Source of the DNA: JASHVB01 sp036489395
GTDB taxonomy: Bacteria; Pseudomonadota; Alphaproteobacteria; Acetobacterales; Acetobacteraceae
Reading direction: 5' to 3'
NCBI GenBank assembly: GCA_036489395.1
Contig: DASXFW010000260.1
Span: 1-54,882, forward strand
Length of the DNA stretch: 54,882 nt
Shown here: positions 27,149 through 35,647 of the stretch, one piece after another
Layout of the letters: each line of letters opens with the position of its first letter
Position numbering within the stretch: the first letter of the stretch is position 1
The notes under the pieces: generated by a model
Told to the model about the DNA's origin: nothing
The model's database searches: none
What the model saw: only the letters and a program-made list of their open reading frames with translations
Made by a program: the position numbers and the translations under genes

Positions 27149-27274
27149 TCAGCGGACCGACGCAAGAACATAAGTATCAGGCACTATCTGCGGCACCGAG
27201 AACTGCGCGGCGTTGGCGGCGAGCGGAACAAGCGTCAGAGCAATCAGAAGCACGGCCTGGCGCATGAGCCACAT
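27149..27274 (-). CDS. possible small secreted peptide (41 residues)
   Basis: A short minus-strand frame reads MWLMRQAVLLIALTLVPLAA, an excellent signal peptide with an AANAA cleavage region, followed by about 18 residues QFSVPQIVPDTYVLASVR and a stop. It lies in the 547-bp gap between the kinase and the CoA-transferase genes. It may be a genuine exported peptide or the surviving 5' end of a larger gene that has lost its remainder. Evidence is the signal-peptide pattern alone. Confidence 0.35.
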   Translation of the reverse strand: MWLMRQAVLLIALTLVPLAANAAQFSVPQIVPDTYVLASVR

Positions 27275-27448
27275 TGTCTCAGGTGCCAGACGCCACCGCG
27301 TGCGCCATGGTGACAGCATCGAAGGGCCTCCCCGAGCCGCTGCGTTAGCTCGCGTTGCGCTATCGTCCCGTAGCGGGATCGTCGATCCACTCCGGAACAG
27401 GGGCAGACATCTGGGCCAGCGCGCGTAACCTGATGTGCCAGAGCTTGA

Positions 27449-27464
27449 CCCAGCCGTGGCTGGG
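27449..27464. promoter_or_regulatory. inverted repeat upstream of CoA-transferase operon
   Basis: CCCAGCC-GT-GGCTGGG, a perfect 7-base inverted repeat about 90 bases before the CoA-transferase start. It could be an operator or a small stem in the leader; nothing else supports a role. Confidence 0.3.
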
Positions 27465-27552
27465 TGGCTGCGCGCGCGGCCGAACTGGAGGTTTCCCGCT
27501 TGCCTCCCGCCCGCCCGCGCGGCAGTTTGCGAGCGTCTCGGCGGGGGTTCGC

Positions 27553-28260
27553 ATGGCAGTCAACAAGATCTATCCCGATGCGACGGCGGCGCTGGCCGGC
27601 GTGCTGCGCGACGGCATGACCATCATGTCCGGCGGCTTCGGCCTGTGCGGCATTCCCAGCGCGCTGATCGAGGCGATCCGCGACAGCGGCGCCAAGGGCC
27701 TGACGATCATCTCCAACAACGCGGGGATCGACGAAGTGGGCCTCGGCCTGCTGCTGCAGACGCGGCAGGTGAAGAAGATGATCAGCTCGTACGTGGGTGA
27801 GAACGCGACGTTCGCCAAGCAGTACCTGGCTGGCGAGCTGGAGATCGAATTCAACCCGCAGGGCACGCTGGCGGAACGCATCCGCGCCGGCGGCGCCGGC
27901 ATTCCGGCGTTCTTCACCGCCACCGGCGCCGGCACGCAGATCGCCGAAGGCAAGGAGACGAAGGAATTCGACGGCCGTGTCTATGTGATGGAGCGTGGGC
28001 TGCGCGCCGACCTGGCGGTGGTGCACGCGTGGAAGTCCGATCACGAGGGCAACCTGATCTATCGGAAGACGGCACGGAACTTCAATCCGATCATGGCGAC
28101 CGCGGCCGAGCTGGTGGTGGTGGAGGTCGAGGACCTGGTGCCGAACGGTGAGATCGATGCGGACCACATCGTCACACCCGGCATCTTCGTCAACCGGATC
28201 GTGAAACTCGAAGACGTGGACAAGAGAATCGAGCAGCGCACCGTGCGCAAGCGGTATTGA
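27553..28260 (+). CDS. 3-oxoacid CoA-transferase subunit A
   Basis: A 235-residue subunit A of a heterodimeric family I CoA-transferase, moving CoA from succinyl-CoA (or a similar donor) to a 3-oxo acid such as acetoacetate. The glycine-rich MSGGFGLCGIPSALIEAI signature is at 25-42, with NNAGIDEVGLG and GRVYVMERGLRADLAVVHAW typical of ScoA/PcaI. The ATG at 27553 is used; the frame is open upstream but unlike the family. Subunit B starts 12 bases after the stop. Together they allow use of ketone bodies or polyhydroxybutyrate breakdown products, or completion of the beta-ketoadipate route; sequence alone does not separate these. Confidence 0.9.
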   Translation: MAVNKIYPDATAALAGVLRDGMTIMSGGFGLCGIPSALIEAIRDSGAKGLTIISNNAGIDEVGLGLLLQTRQVKKMISSYVGENATFAKQYLAGELEIEFNPQGTLAERIRAGGAGIPAFFTATGAGTQIAEGKETKEFDGRVYVMERGLRADLAVVHAWKSDHEGNLIYRKTARNFNPIMATAAELVVVEVEDLVPNGEIDADHIVTPGIFVNRIVKLEDVDKRIEQRTVRKRY

Positions 28261-28272
28261 GGAGGCAGGGAT

Positions 28273-28923
<651 letters not shown>

Positions 28924-28998
28924 CGGGGGGGTTATCCTGGGGCGCCGCGACGGCGAGAATCCAATCCCGGGGCCGGTGCCGTTGGCGGCTGGCGATTC

Positions 28999-29040
28999 AA
29001 CGCAAAGTTCTCAGAGGACCGCAGAGATCGCAGAGAAGAA
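28999..29040. repeat. CGCAGAG-type repeat remnant
   Basis: AACGCAAAG...CCGCAGAG..CGCAGAG, a short run of related octamers between the CoA-transferase and hydrolase genes. It resembles the degenerate A/G-rich arrays that flank GxxExxY genes in other genomes, but no such gene is present here. Confidence 0.45.
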
Positions 29041-29204
29041 ATTTATGATCCCTGCCATGCCGCCGGCCCGGGGCCATGTCGGTTCCCGCTTCATCGATAC
29101 CGGACGATCAACCCGGAATAGCCCACGCGCTGCCGCCGCGGCCTGGCTACCGCTTTTGCCGCAATCCCGCTACACCGGTGCAGCGAAAACACGGGAGGCT
29201 CGAC

Positions 29205-30044
29205 ATGCCGGTCAAGAACATCCGCGGTGTGGATATCGTTTACGAAATCCTCGGCGATCATGGTCCGCTGGTGACGCTGACGCCAGGCGGCCGGCGCGGC
29301 GGCGGATCGGAACGGTCGCTCGCGACGCTGATCGCCGAGGCCGGCTTCCGCGTGCTGCTGCACGACCGCCGCAACATGGGCGCATCGGGCATCGCGTTGC
29401 AGGGCGATTCCGAAAGCCTGGAGCAAGCCGAGGACCTGCTCGCGTTGCTGAAGGCATTGGACACCGGTCCCGTCTATGTCGCCGGCTGTTCGTCCGGTGC
29501 GCGCATGTCCATCCTGCTCGCGCGGCACCATCCTGACGCGTTGAAGGCGCTGCTGCTGTGGCGCGTGACCGGCGGACCGTATGCGGCGAAGCGGCTGGCA
29601 TTCAATTATTACGAACAATACCTCGATGCCGTGCAGCAAGGCGGTATGGACGCGGTGTGCTCGACCGAGCACTTCGCCGCGATGATCCAGGCCAATCCGG
29701 TCAATCGCGAAACCCTGCAAGGCATGGGGGCCGCGAAGTTCACCGCGGCGATGCAGCGCTGGCTGGCCGGGTTCAACAAGGACTCCGGCTATCTCGTGGC
29801 GGGCATCACGCCGGAGGAAATGCGCGCGATGACGCTGCCTGCGCTGATCATTCCGGGCAACGACCGCGTGCATCCGCGCGCACCTGGCCAGGCGGCACAC
29901 CGGCTGCTGCCGAACGCCCGGTATCAGGAGATCATGGCGAACGACGTGGATGTGGACGTGGATTTCGACGGTTGGGCGGCGAAGGTCGGCACACTGGCCG
30001 CAGCGTTCGTCAACTTCCTGCGGGACTGCGAACGCGCCGGCTGA
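29205..30044 (+). CDS. alpha/beta hydrolase
   Basis: A 279-residue alpha/beta-hydrolase-fold protein. TPGGRRGGG is the oxyanion-hole region, LLHDRRNMGASG follows strand 4, and GCSSG is the nucleophile elbow with Ser96. LIIPGNDRVHP supplies a candidate acid. No canonical His is evident after the last strand: the expected GH position reads ANDVDVDVDFDGW, so either another His (such as the one in NDRVHP) serves or catalysis is atypical. GGGAGG precedes the ATG at 29205. The substrate is unknown; it is downstream of the CoA-transferase pair but separated by 280 bases. Confidence 0.8.
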   Translation: MPVKNIRGVDIVYEILGDHGPLVTLTPGGRRGGGSERSLATLIAEAGFRVLLHDRRNMGASGIALQGDSESLEQAEDLLALLKALDTGPVYVAGCSSGARMSILLARHHPDALKALLLWRVTGGPYAAKRLAFNYYEQYLDAVQQGGMDAVCSTEHFAAMIQANPVNRETLQGMGAAKFTAAMQRWLAGFNKDSGYLVAGITPEEMRAMTLPALIIPGNDRVHPRAPGQAAHRLLPNARYQEIMANDVDVDVDFDGWAAKVGTLAAAFVNFLRDCERAG

Positions 30045-30069
30045 CTGGTTCGGGCGCGAGCGTCCATCC

Positions 30070-30387
30070 TGTCATTGCGAGTTGGCCACCGGCCGGCGGC
30101 CGACCCGCGACTGGATGAAACGACGTCGGCGGCTGGACGTAGGTTCCCCCCTCCCCTTGAGGGCGGGGTTGGGGGAGGGGTGCGTACATACGCGGTCGGT
30201 GGATGTACGCACCCCTCCCCCAACCCCTCCCTCAAGGGGAGGGGGGAACCTTGTTTCTTGGTAGGCCGCCTGGTCGCAGCAATCTCCGGGGAGATTGCTT
30301 CGGCCACGCGGCCTCGCAATGACAGGATGCTGCCGTTTCATTCAGCGCGGGTCGGCCACGCCGGACGGTGGTCAGCTCGCAATGACG
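30070..30387. repeat. large nested palindromic repeat, copy B
   Basis: Begins with TGTCATTGCGAGTTGGCCACC and a GGATGAAAC block as in copy A, with the inner core at 30142-30250 (CTCCCCTTGAGGGCGGGG arms around GTGCGTACAT...ATGTACGCAC). The right side is longer than copy A: two successive CTCGCAATGAC arms, at 30313-30324 and 30376-30386, as if a further partial copy had been added. It ends 22 bases before the MFS start codon. Confidence 0.82.
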
Positions 30388-30409
30388 ACAGACCTGGCGG
30401 GCCTTGACG

Positions 30410-31621
30410 ATGTATCCGCCCTCCTATCGCGCCCTGCTCCGCCAGCGCGACGTTGGCCGGCTGCTGCTCGCCGCGAGTTTTGCTCGGCTGGCGGAGCGCA
30501 TGCTGATGCTTGTGCTGGTGCTTTACGCGCTGGCGCGATTCCATTCGCCGGTGCTGGCGGGATGGGTCGGCTTTGCGGCGATGGCGCCGGGATTGCTGGT
30601 CAGTCCGCTCGCGGGGGCGCTGCTGGATCGTTTCGGCTCCGCGGCGGCTATCGCGATCGATATGGCGTGCAGCGCGGGGGTCGTCGCGGGGCTGGCGTTT
30701 CTGGCGCTGCGGCATGCCGACAGTGCGGCGGTGTTGCTGGTGCTGGTGTCGCTCTGGTCGCTGAGCAGCCCGCTGTCGTCCGCGGGCGTGCGGGCGCTGC
30801 TGCCGACGCTGGTGGATCGCGCGGCGCTGGATCGGGTCAATGCGCTGGACACCGGCATTCACGCGATCGTTGAGGTCGTGGGGCCGGCGCTGGGCGGCGC
30901 TGTGTTCGGACTGGCGGGGGCGGGGGTCGCGCTGCTGGTCATCGCCGCGTTGTATGCCGCGGGATGCATCGGCCTGCTGGATGCGGCGCGGCGTTCCGCC
31001 GGGCGGGTGCCGCGGTCCGCGCGCGGATTGCTGCGCGATGCCGCGGCGGGGGTCGCGCACGTGCTGCGGCATGACGCGCTGCGGGCGCTGGCGCTGGTCT
31101 ATGCGATGTATCAGGTGAGCTGGGGCATTCTGCTGGTCGCCGTGCCGGTATTCGTGACGCGGGCGCTCGGCGGCGGCGCGCATGTCGCGGGCGTGGTCGG
31201 CGCGGTATGGGCGATCTCCGGTGTCGCCGGCGGGTTGGGCGCGCTGGCGGCCGGGCACCTCGGCGCGCTGGGGCGCGAGCGCGGCGTGATCGCGTGCGGG
31301 ATTCTGGCGACGGCGGCGGCGATCTTTCCGCTCGGTGCGGGGGTTGGCTTGGTGGGGATGGGGGGCGGGCTGGCGCTGGTGGGGTTCCTCGCCGGGCCGG
31401 TCGATGTCGGCGTGCTGACGCTGCGCCAGCGGCGGACCGATCCGGCGTGGCTGGGGCGGGTCATGGCGGTGTCGATGAGTTTGAATCTGTCGGGGCTGCC
31501 GATCGGCTCGGCGCTGGGCGGTGCGCTGTGCTTGTGGTGGCTGCCGGGGGCGTTCGGTGTGGCGGCGGGGGCGTGCGTGATGGCGGGGGTAGGGGCGTGG
31601 TGGTTGTTGCCGAGGCGGTAG
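30410..31621 (+). CDS. MFS transporter
   Basis: A 403-residue major facilitator with about twelve hydrophobic segments. The MFS loop motif appears as SPLAGALLDRFG after helix 2, and RDVGRLLLAASFARLAERM at the N-terminus resembles the enterobactin-exporter/macrolide-efflux group. The ATG at 30410 is preferred; an in-frame TTG lies two codons earlier. There is little room for an independent promoter because repeat copy B occupies the upstream interval, so its transcription start may lie within the repeat. Two short internal segments of this gene (31366-31391 and 31421-31456) recur as debris near 34.0 and 33.0 kb. Confidence 0.85.
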   Translation: MYPPSYRALLRQRDVGRLLLAASFARLAERMLMLVLVLYALARFHSPVLAGWVGFAAMAPGLLVSPLAGALLDRFGSAAAIAIDMACSAGVVAGLAFLALRHADSAAVLLVLVSLWSLSSPLSSAGVRALLPTLVDRAALDRVNALDTGIHAIVEVVGPALGGAVFGLAGAGVALLVIAALYAAGCIGLLDAARRSAGRVPRSARGLLRDAAAGVAHVLRHDALRALALVYAMYQVSWGILLVAVPVFVTRALGGGAHVAGVVGAVWAISGVAGGLGALAAGHLGALGRERGVIACGILATAAAIFPLGAGVGLVGMGGGLALVGFLAGPVDVGVLTLRQRRTDPAWLGRVMAVSMSLNLSGLPIGSALGGALCLWWLPGAFGVAAGACVMAGVGAWWLLPRR

Positions 31622-31735
31622 CGCCCAGCCATGGCCTTGAGACAATGAGCGCGGGTCACCGGTTGATTAATGGTGCCGCGTCCGGGCGCTTTATCGGAGC
31701 AGCGGCCGGCGCGCCGGCAGTCGGAAGCGCGCGCC

Positions 31736-32554
31736 TTACCGGCGAACGCGGCGCCGGGACGCACCAAGCCCGGCGAGCGCCATACCGAACAAACCGATCG
31801 CGGCTGGCTCTGGGACCGACTCCCTTGTGAGAGTCACATAGCCGTCGCCGGCCTGGGCACCGGCCACCAGGGTCGGGTCCATGCCGCTGTCGTAGGATCC
31901 GCCGCCGAAGCCGTAGTCGCCGCCGGCATTGCCGCCAGTGTAGCCGCCGCCGCCGCCTGCGCCGTTTGCTCCAGAGGCGCCGCCGCCACCGAAGCCGCCA
32001 TTGGCCCCGCCACCCCAGTAAGTTGCGCCACCGGCGAGGTTGGGGAAGCCTCTGCCGCCGCTGGCTTCCGCGCCACCGCCGTTACCGCGGTAGCCGCCTC
32101 CGCCACCCGCCCCCAAACTGAAGCTGGAGCCGCCGCCGCCGCCGCCGCCGTGACCGGTGATCCCGGGGCCGCCATTATTTTCGTAGCCGCCGCCGCCGCC
32201 ACCGGCGATGACCAGCTTCGTGCTGGTGGTCTGATCGACCGCGAAGCTGCCGCCGCCGCCGGCGCCGGCGTAGGAGCGGAACGCCTGGCCGTTGCCACCC
32301 TGCCCGCCGACGGCAATGACCAGTTCGTCGCCCGCGGTCAGGCTGAATTTGCCGCTGATCACGGCGCCATTGCCGCCGGATACGCCGTTGCCGTCCGCGC
32401 CGCCTTGCGCGCCGGCGGCGACGATCTGGTAGAGGCCGGTCGCCGGTACCGTGTAATCGACGACTGCGCCAGTATAGTCGAACGTCACCGGGCCCGCGGA
32501 CGCCACGCGAGTCAGCGCGAGAACCGACGCGCCAGCGAGCAGATATTGCTTCAC
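31736..32554 (-). CDS. glycine-rich secreted protein with PEP-CTERM sorting signal
   Basis: A 272-residue exported protein. An N-terminal signal peptide (MKQYLLAGASVLALTRVASA) is followed by a glycine-rich body with repeated GGGGG runs and Tyr/Asn/Ser spacers. The C-terminus is a textbook PEP-CTERM signal: VPEP, a hydrophobic stretch AAIGLFGMALAGLGA, then RRRVRR. Such proteins are handled by an exosortase and usually end up in extracellular matrix. Translation starts at a GTG with AGGAGG about ten bases upstream. No exosortase is in the window, but an exosortase-associated O-ligase is encoded at 50.3 kb. The function of the glycine-rich part is unknown. Confidence 0.88.
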   Translation of the reverse strand: MKQYLLAGASVLALTRVASAGPVTFDYTGAVVDYTVPATGLYQIVAAGAQGGADGNGVSGGNGAVISGKFSLTAGDELVIAVGGQGGNGQAFRSYAGAGGGGSFAVDQTTSTKLVIAGGGGGGYENNGGPGITGHGGGGGGGSSFSLGAGGGGGYRGNGGGAEASGGRGFPNLAGGATYWGGGANGGFGGGGASGANGAGGGGGYTGGNAGGDYGFGGGSYDSGMDPTLVAGAQAGDGYVTLTRESVPEPAAIGLFGMALAGLGASRRRVRR

Positions 32555-32895
32555 GACTTTAGCTCCTCCTGCATTATGCGGTTACCGCACCAAGCTGCGG
32601 GCACGATTGCGGCATTTTGTTTACGCAAGAAGCGCGCCAGATCGGATGGAGTGCGCTTTTTCTGCGCTCTATTCAGGGCTTTTCAATTACATCCGTATGT
32701 TAGCTATCTGCAATCGCAATCATTCGGCAATGCTCGCAGAACCTGAATTCCTGACCGTGTCCGATGTGTAAGGTTTTCCGACAAGCCGCCACGTCCTGGA
32801 TGGGGCTTTGAGAGGGCCCGACACCGGCCCGGTTGCGGGGCTTCGCACCGGACCGTGCGTCCGCCTGCCATCCAACCCGAGCGAAACGATGGCCT

Positions 32896-32968
32896 CCTAC
32901 GGCCACGCCACCGCCCGGCGGCGGCCTCATCAGGATCGCGTCGAGATTGCCGCCGGTCTGCAGCCCCT
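32896..32968 (-). pseudogene. degraded 3'-end fragment of hemF
   Basis: The minus strand reads GLQTGGNLDAILMRPP, matching the extreme C-terminus of the intact HemF at 39998-40903 (GLKTGGNVEAILMSLPP). Only about 70 bases are recognisable. It lies in the 490-bp gap between the PEP-CTERM gene and soxR and abuts a fragment of the MFS gene. Confidence 0.65.
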
Positions 32969-33002
32969 GCGCCAGTGGCGGACCGATCCGGCGTGGCTGG
33001 GG
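32967..33002 (+). repeat. 36-base fragment of the MFS gene
   Basis: Identical to 31421-31456 within the MFS coding region except for one base (CTGCGCCAG(T/C)GGCGGACC...). It lies immediately next to the hemF fragment, and a second MFS fragment is at 34044-34069, so the two bracket soxR and the VOC gene. Confidence 0.8.
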
Positions 33003-33044
33003 GGAGGGCGCGGCCGAAGCATCCCGCCAGATCGTCACTTCGTA

Positions 33045-33512
33045 TCAATCATTCTCGAAATCCGCCGGCTTGTCGCCTAACAGAAAGCGCGGCCCCGGAC
33101 CGGCCTTCGCGGCACGATCGTTTGGATTGAACAGCGCGCAGCGATCGAGCGACAGGCAGCCGCAGCCGATACAGCCATCCAACAGCTCGTGCGTCTTCTG
33201 CAGCATGACGATCCTCGCCTGCAGTGCGCCGCGCATGCGCGTGCCGATGGCACGCCACTCGGCGGGGGTCGGCGCCTGGCCGTGCGGCAGCGTCGCGAGC
33301 TCGGCCTCGATCTCGGCAAGCGTCAGGCCGAGCTGCTGCGCGATGAGTGCAAACGACAGGCGCCGTATGTCGGAGCGGAGGAAGCGCCGCTGATTTCCGG
33401 CGCCGCGGGTCGCGCGGACCAGGCCGCGCGCCTCGTAGTAGCGGATCGCCGACACCGACAGCCCGGTCCTGCGGGCCAGTTCGCCGATCGACAGCACTGC
33501 GGCTGATTTCAT
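33045..33512 (-). CDS. soxR: redox-sensitive transcriptional activator SoxR
   Basis: A 155-residue MerR-family regulator. The N-terminal winged helix starts LSIGELARRTGLSVSAIRYYE; the dimerisation helix follows; and the [2Fe-2S] ligands are Cys114, Cys117, Cys119 and Cys125 in CIGCGCLSLDRC, the exact SoxR spacing. Oxidation of the cluster by redox-cycling compounds activates transcription. It is divergent from a VOC-family gene with a near-perfect SoxR box between them, so that gene is probably its direct target; soxRS-type signalling through SoxS is absent outside enterics. Confidence 0.95.
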   Translation of the reverse strand: MKSAAVLSIGELARRTGLSVSAIRYYEARGLVRATRGAGNQRRFLRSDIRRLSFALIAQQLGLTLAEIEAELATLPHGQAPTPAEWRAIGTRMRGALQARIVMLQKTHELLDGCIGCGCLSLDRCALFNPNDRAAKAGPGPRFLLGDKPADFEND

Positions 33513-33537
33513 GTCGGGCGCCCCGAGAAAAGCTTGA

Positions 33538-33555
33538 CCTCAAGTTAGCTTGAGG
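33538..33555. promoter_or_regulatory. SoxR box
   Basis: CCTCAAGTTAGCTTGAGG differs by one central base from the enterobacterial SoxR operator CCTCAAGTTAACTTGAGG and is an inverted repeat with arms ACCTCAAG/CTTGAGGT. It overlaps a TTGACC -35-like hexamer at 33534-33539, 57 bases before the VOC start and 26 bases before the soxR start. Confidence 0.88.
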
Positions 33556-33611
33556 TTTCAGGAACATGCAACAGTCCAGGCGATCCCCGCCTGGCCACGG
33601 AGGAAAACCAG

Positions 33612-33989
33612 ATGCCGTCACCACGCATAGAGCACGTGAACATCACCGTCGCCGACCCGGAGCGCACCTCGGCGCTGATGGAGGCCATGTTCCGCTGGCA
33701 CGTCCGCTGGAGCGGTCCGGCGTCCAACGGCGGACATACGATCCATGTCGGATCGGACGATCACTATGTGGCGCTCCACGCTGGGGCCAGCCCGCCGCGG
33801 GAGGTGTTCGGCAAGGGCCGGCCGCTGAACCATATCGGCGTCGAAGTGGACGATCTCGACGCCACCGAGGCGCGTGTGATCGCGGCTGGTCTGCGGCCGT
33901 TCAGCCACGCCGATTACGAACCTGGCCGGCGCTTCTATTTTCTTGATCCTGATGGCATCGAGTATGAGGTCGTCAGCTACAGGACGTAG
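33612..33989 (+). CDS. VOC-family (glyoxalase/bleomycin-resistance-like) protein
   Basis: A 125-residue vicinal-oxygen-chelate protein with paired beta-alpha-beta-beta-beta modules. The first starts RIEHVNITVADPERTSALME and the second LNHIGVEVDDLDATEARVIAAG; FYFLDPDGIEYEVVSY ends the domain with the terminal metal-ligand Glu. His ligands are in IEHVN and LNHIG. Such proteins are glyoxalases, dioxygenases or drug-binding proteins. GAGGAAAACC precedes the ATG. Control by SoxR from the divergent site suggests a role in tolerance to redox-active compounds. Confidence 0.88.
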   Translation: MPSPRIEHVNITVADPERTSALMEAMFRWHVRWSGPASNGGHTIHVGSDDHYVALHAGASPPREVFGKGRPLNHIGVEVDDLDATEARVIAAGLRPFSHADYEPGRRFYFLDPDGIEYEVVSYRT

Positions 33990-34043
33990 GCTGCGGTCGC
34001 TGCGGTCGCTGCGCGTCGGGGCGCGATAGCGGGTGTTGGGAGT

Positions 34044-34069
34044 CGGGCTGGCGCTGGTGGGGATCCTCG
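34044..34069 (+). repeat. 26-base fragment of the MFS gene
   Basis: CGGGCTGGCGCTGGTGGGG(A)TCCTCG matches 31366-31391 within the MFS gene with one mismatch. It follows a short (GCTGCGGTC) tandem repeat just after the VOC gene. Confidence 0.7.
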
Positions 34070-34082
34070 ATCGCGAGCACCT

Positions 34083-34519
34083 TTACTCCGTGCGCGGCAC
34101 CGCGCGCGCCGTACGTGCCTTCAGCGCTGCGATGAACTTGAGCCGGATTTGTTCGAACAACGCGTAGGGCAGAGGGCCGTAGGCGACGCTTTCGGGATCG
34201 CCCGGCGTCAGCGGCCGCAGGTCAGGGCCTGGCCAGACGCACCGATTTGCCTCGGTGAGCACCACCCAGGAGCGATCGTCGTCCATGCGCAGGCGGCGCT
34301 TGACGGCTGCAGGAATCTCGACGGCAAGGCTCGGGTTCGACGGCGGACTGTGCGTGATTGGCGGCACCGTCGCCACCCTGTCGCCGGCATCGTCCGCCGT
34401 GATCAGGACGACGCCACGCGGCCGGTCCTTGACCCCCTCCTCCTGGCCGCGGGCATGTTCTGCAGCCCAGCGGTCGCTTAGCGGATGACCACGCCGGGAG
34501 CCGGGATGGGGAATGCCAC
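34083..34519 (-). pseudogene. PemK/MazF-like toxin, frameshifted near the N-terminus
   Basis: From a GTG at 34519, four bases after the antitoxin stop, the frame reads VAFPIPAPGVVIR and then TAA. Deleting the stop by assuming one missing base at about 34478-34482 restores SDRWAAEHARGQEEGVKDRP, continuous with VVLITADDAGDRVATVPPITHSPP, AVEIPAAVKRRLRMDD, WVVLTEANRCVWPGPDLRP and YGPLPYALFEQIRLKFIAAL. This is the shape of PemK-like ribonuclease toxins found in Rhizobiales-type TA pairs. The intact remainder (34083-34376 or longer) lacks the N-terminal strand that holds a catalytic Arg, so activity is unlikely. Confidence 0.75.
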
Positions 34520-34523
34520 GTGC

Positions 34524-34793
34524 CTACGGGGTCAGTTCACCGTCGAACGCCTTGGAGGATTCCGGCGCGCGTGTTTCCTCCAGGGCGGCGATGTCGGCAT
34601 CGGTGAAGTCCCCCAGGTGGAGCACCTGACGGTCACGCCGTTTGAGGCGGTGGTATTCGTCGATAGAGATCAGCACCGTGCGCTCGCGGCCGTTGCGCGT
34701 GACGGCGACCGGTCGCGCGAGGGCGATATCCTGGTATCGGCCGATGTTGCGTTGGAACCCGGCGGCGGGGACCTTGAGCATATCGGTTGGCAT
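34524..34793 (-). CDS. Phd/YefM-type antitoxin
   Basis: An 89-residue antitoxin. LKVPAAGFQRNIGRYQDIAL is the Phd/YefM DNA-binding N-terminus, followed by RPVAVTRNGRERTVLISIDEYHRLKRRDRQ, and an acidic C-terminal toxin-binding tail. The ATG at 34793 is chosen because AAGGA stands eight bases upstream. It is intact, while its PemK-like partner four bases downstream has a frameshift. Confidence 0.82.
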   Translation of the reverse strand: MPTDMLKVPAAGFQRNIGRYQDIALARPVAVTRNGRERTVLISIDEYHRLKRRDRQVLHLGDFTDADIAALEETRAPESSKAFDGELTP

Positions 34794-34810
34794 GAATTCC
34801 ATCCTTTCCG

Positions 34811-34838
34811 TGTAATGCGTGATCTGCATGAAATTACA
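34811..34838. promoter_or_regulatory. inverted repeat/promoter upstream of Phd-like antitoxin
   Basis: TGTAAT and ATTACA arms separated by 16 bases lie 18 bases before the antitoxin start. On the minus strand the arms overlap TTGTAA and ATTACA hexamers spaced by 17, a plausible -35/-10 pair. Autoregulation by the Phd-like protein would fit. Confidence 0.4.
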
Positions 34839-34913
34839 AGGCCGGCGCGACGGAACTGCGCCGCCTTCGCCGAGACAGCGGGCAAGCGAGCCGGCCGCGC
34901 CCGGTGCCGTGGG

Positions 34914-35183
34914 CTACTTCGGATCGTCGGTGGCGTCGAGCCTGTCGTCGTCGGGCAATTCGCCTGGTGTACCCAATCGCAGCAACAGCGCCTTCGCGCG
35001 TGCCGGCGTCGTGCGCGAGCCTCGCGCGGTGAAATAGCGTTGCGCCTCGGCCCGCGCGCCAACACGGGCTGCGACGGCGGTGGCCAGGAATAAGTTCAGG
35101 CTAATCCCGGATTCCGCCGCCTGCCGCATCGCGGCGTCCTTCAGGTCTTCCGGCAGGCGGAACTGGATTTTCGTGTTGCTCAT
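34914..35183 (-). CDS. RHH-type antitoxin paired with PIN toxin (copy 1)
   Basis: An 89-residue protein. IQFRLPEDLKDAAMRQAAESGISLN is a ribbon-helix-helix domain of the HicB/CopG type; the remainder is a basic then acidic tail ending DATDDPK. Its ATG overlaps the PIN-domain toxin stop by four bases (ATGA), giving a toxin-first TA operon. A second copy at 38108-38377 is almost identical in sequence. Confidence 0.85.
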   Translation of the reverse strand: MSNTKIQFRLPEDLKDAAMRQAAESGISLNLFLATAVAARVGARAEAQRYFTARGSRTTPARAKALLLRLGTPGELPDDDRLDATDDPK

Positions 35184-35605
35184 GCTCTGATCCTTTTGAC
35201 CAAGGGACCGGGACGCTGTGCCCGGAAACCGAACTGCGCGCCGGCGTCCCGTATGTCCTTCAAATTGAACGTCGCGACCGCATCCGCGTGTCCGTTGATA
35301 GCCGTCTCGACCACCAATTCGTCATCGGCATGGGCGCCGGTCGGCCGCCATTTGTAGTCGAACACGACCGGAACACAGAGACCCGCCAGCGCATCCAGTA
35401 TCACCTTGACATCCGCCTCGGTTGCCCTCGCTCGCGTCAGATGCGGCGGTCGCAGAAGCACGGATTCGTATTCGACCAGCAACGGCGTGGACAGGAGCAG
35501 CGCGAATTTGCCATCGAGCCCGTCAAGGACAAGCTGCCGTGATGCGCCCGCCGGGGAAATGAAGGCCGATAGAAGCACGTCGGTATCGATGACAAGCCGT
35601 AACAT
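35180..35605 (-). CDS. PIN-domain toxin (TIGR00305 type)
   Basis: A 141-residue PIN-fold ribonuclease. Asp7 in VIDTDVLLSA, Glu45 in LLVEYESVLLRP, and the acidic pair in GAHADDELVVETAING supply the metal-binding cluster; TFNLKDIRD is also typical. Members are toxins of toxin-antitoxin modules. It is first in a two-gene operon with the RHH antitoxin and has a strong promoter upstream. All acidic residues are present, so this module looks functional. Confidence 0.88.
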   Translation of the reverse strand: MLRLVIDTDVLLSAFISPAGASRQLVLDGLDGKFALLLSTPLLVEYESVLLRPPHLTRARATEADVKVILDALAGLCVPVVFDYKWRPTGAHADDELVVETAINGHADAVATFNLKDIRDAGAQFGFRAQRPGPLVKRIRA

Positions 35606-35647
35606 CTTGCCGCCTTGTCCTATGGCATTCGGTCGGCTAGCACTGAC

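Noticed and set aside
30072..30341. short open frames through the palindromic repeats (Pro/Ser/Arg-Gly-Gly-rich peptides)
   Set aside because: The same peptides appear wherever the palindrome occurs and in both orientations; they are translations of repeat DNA.
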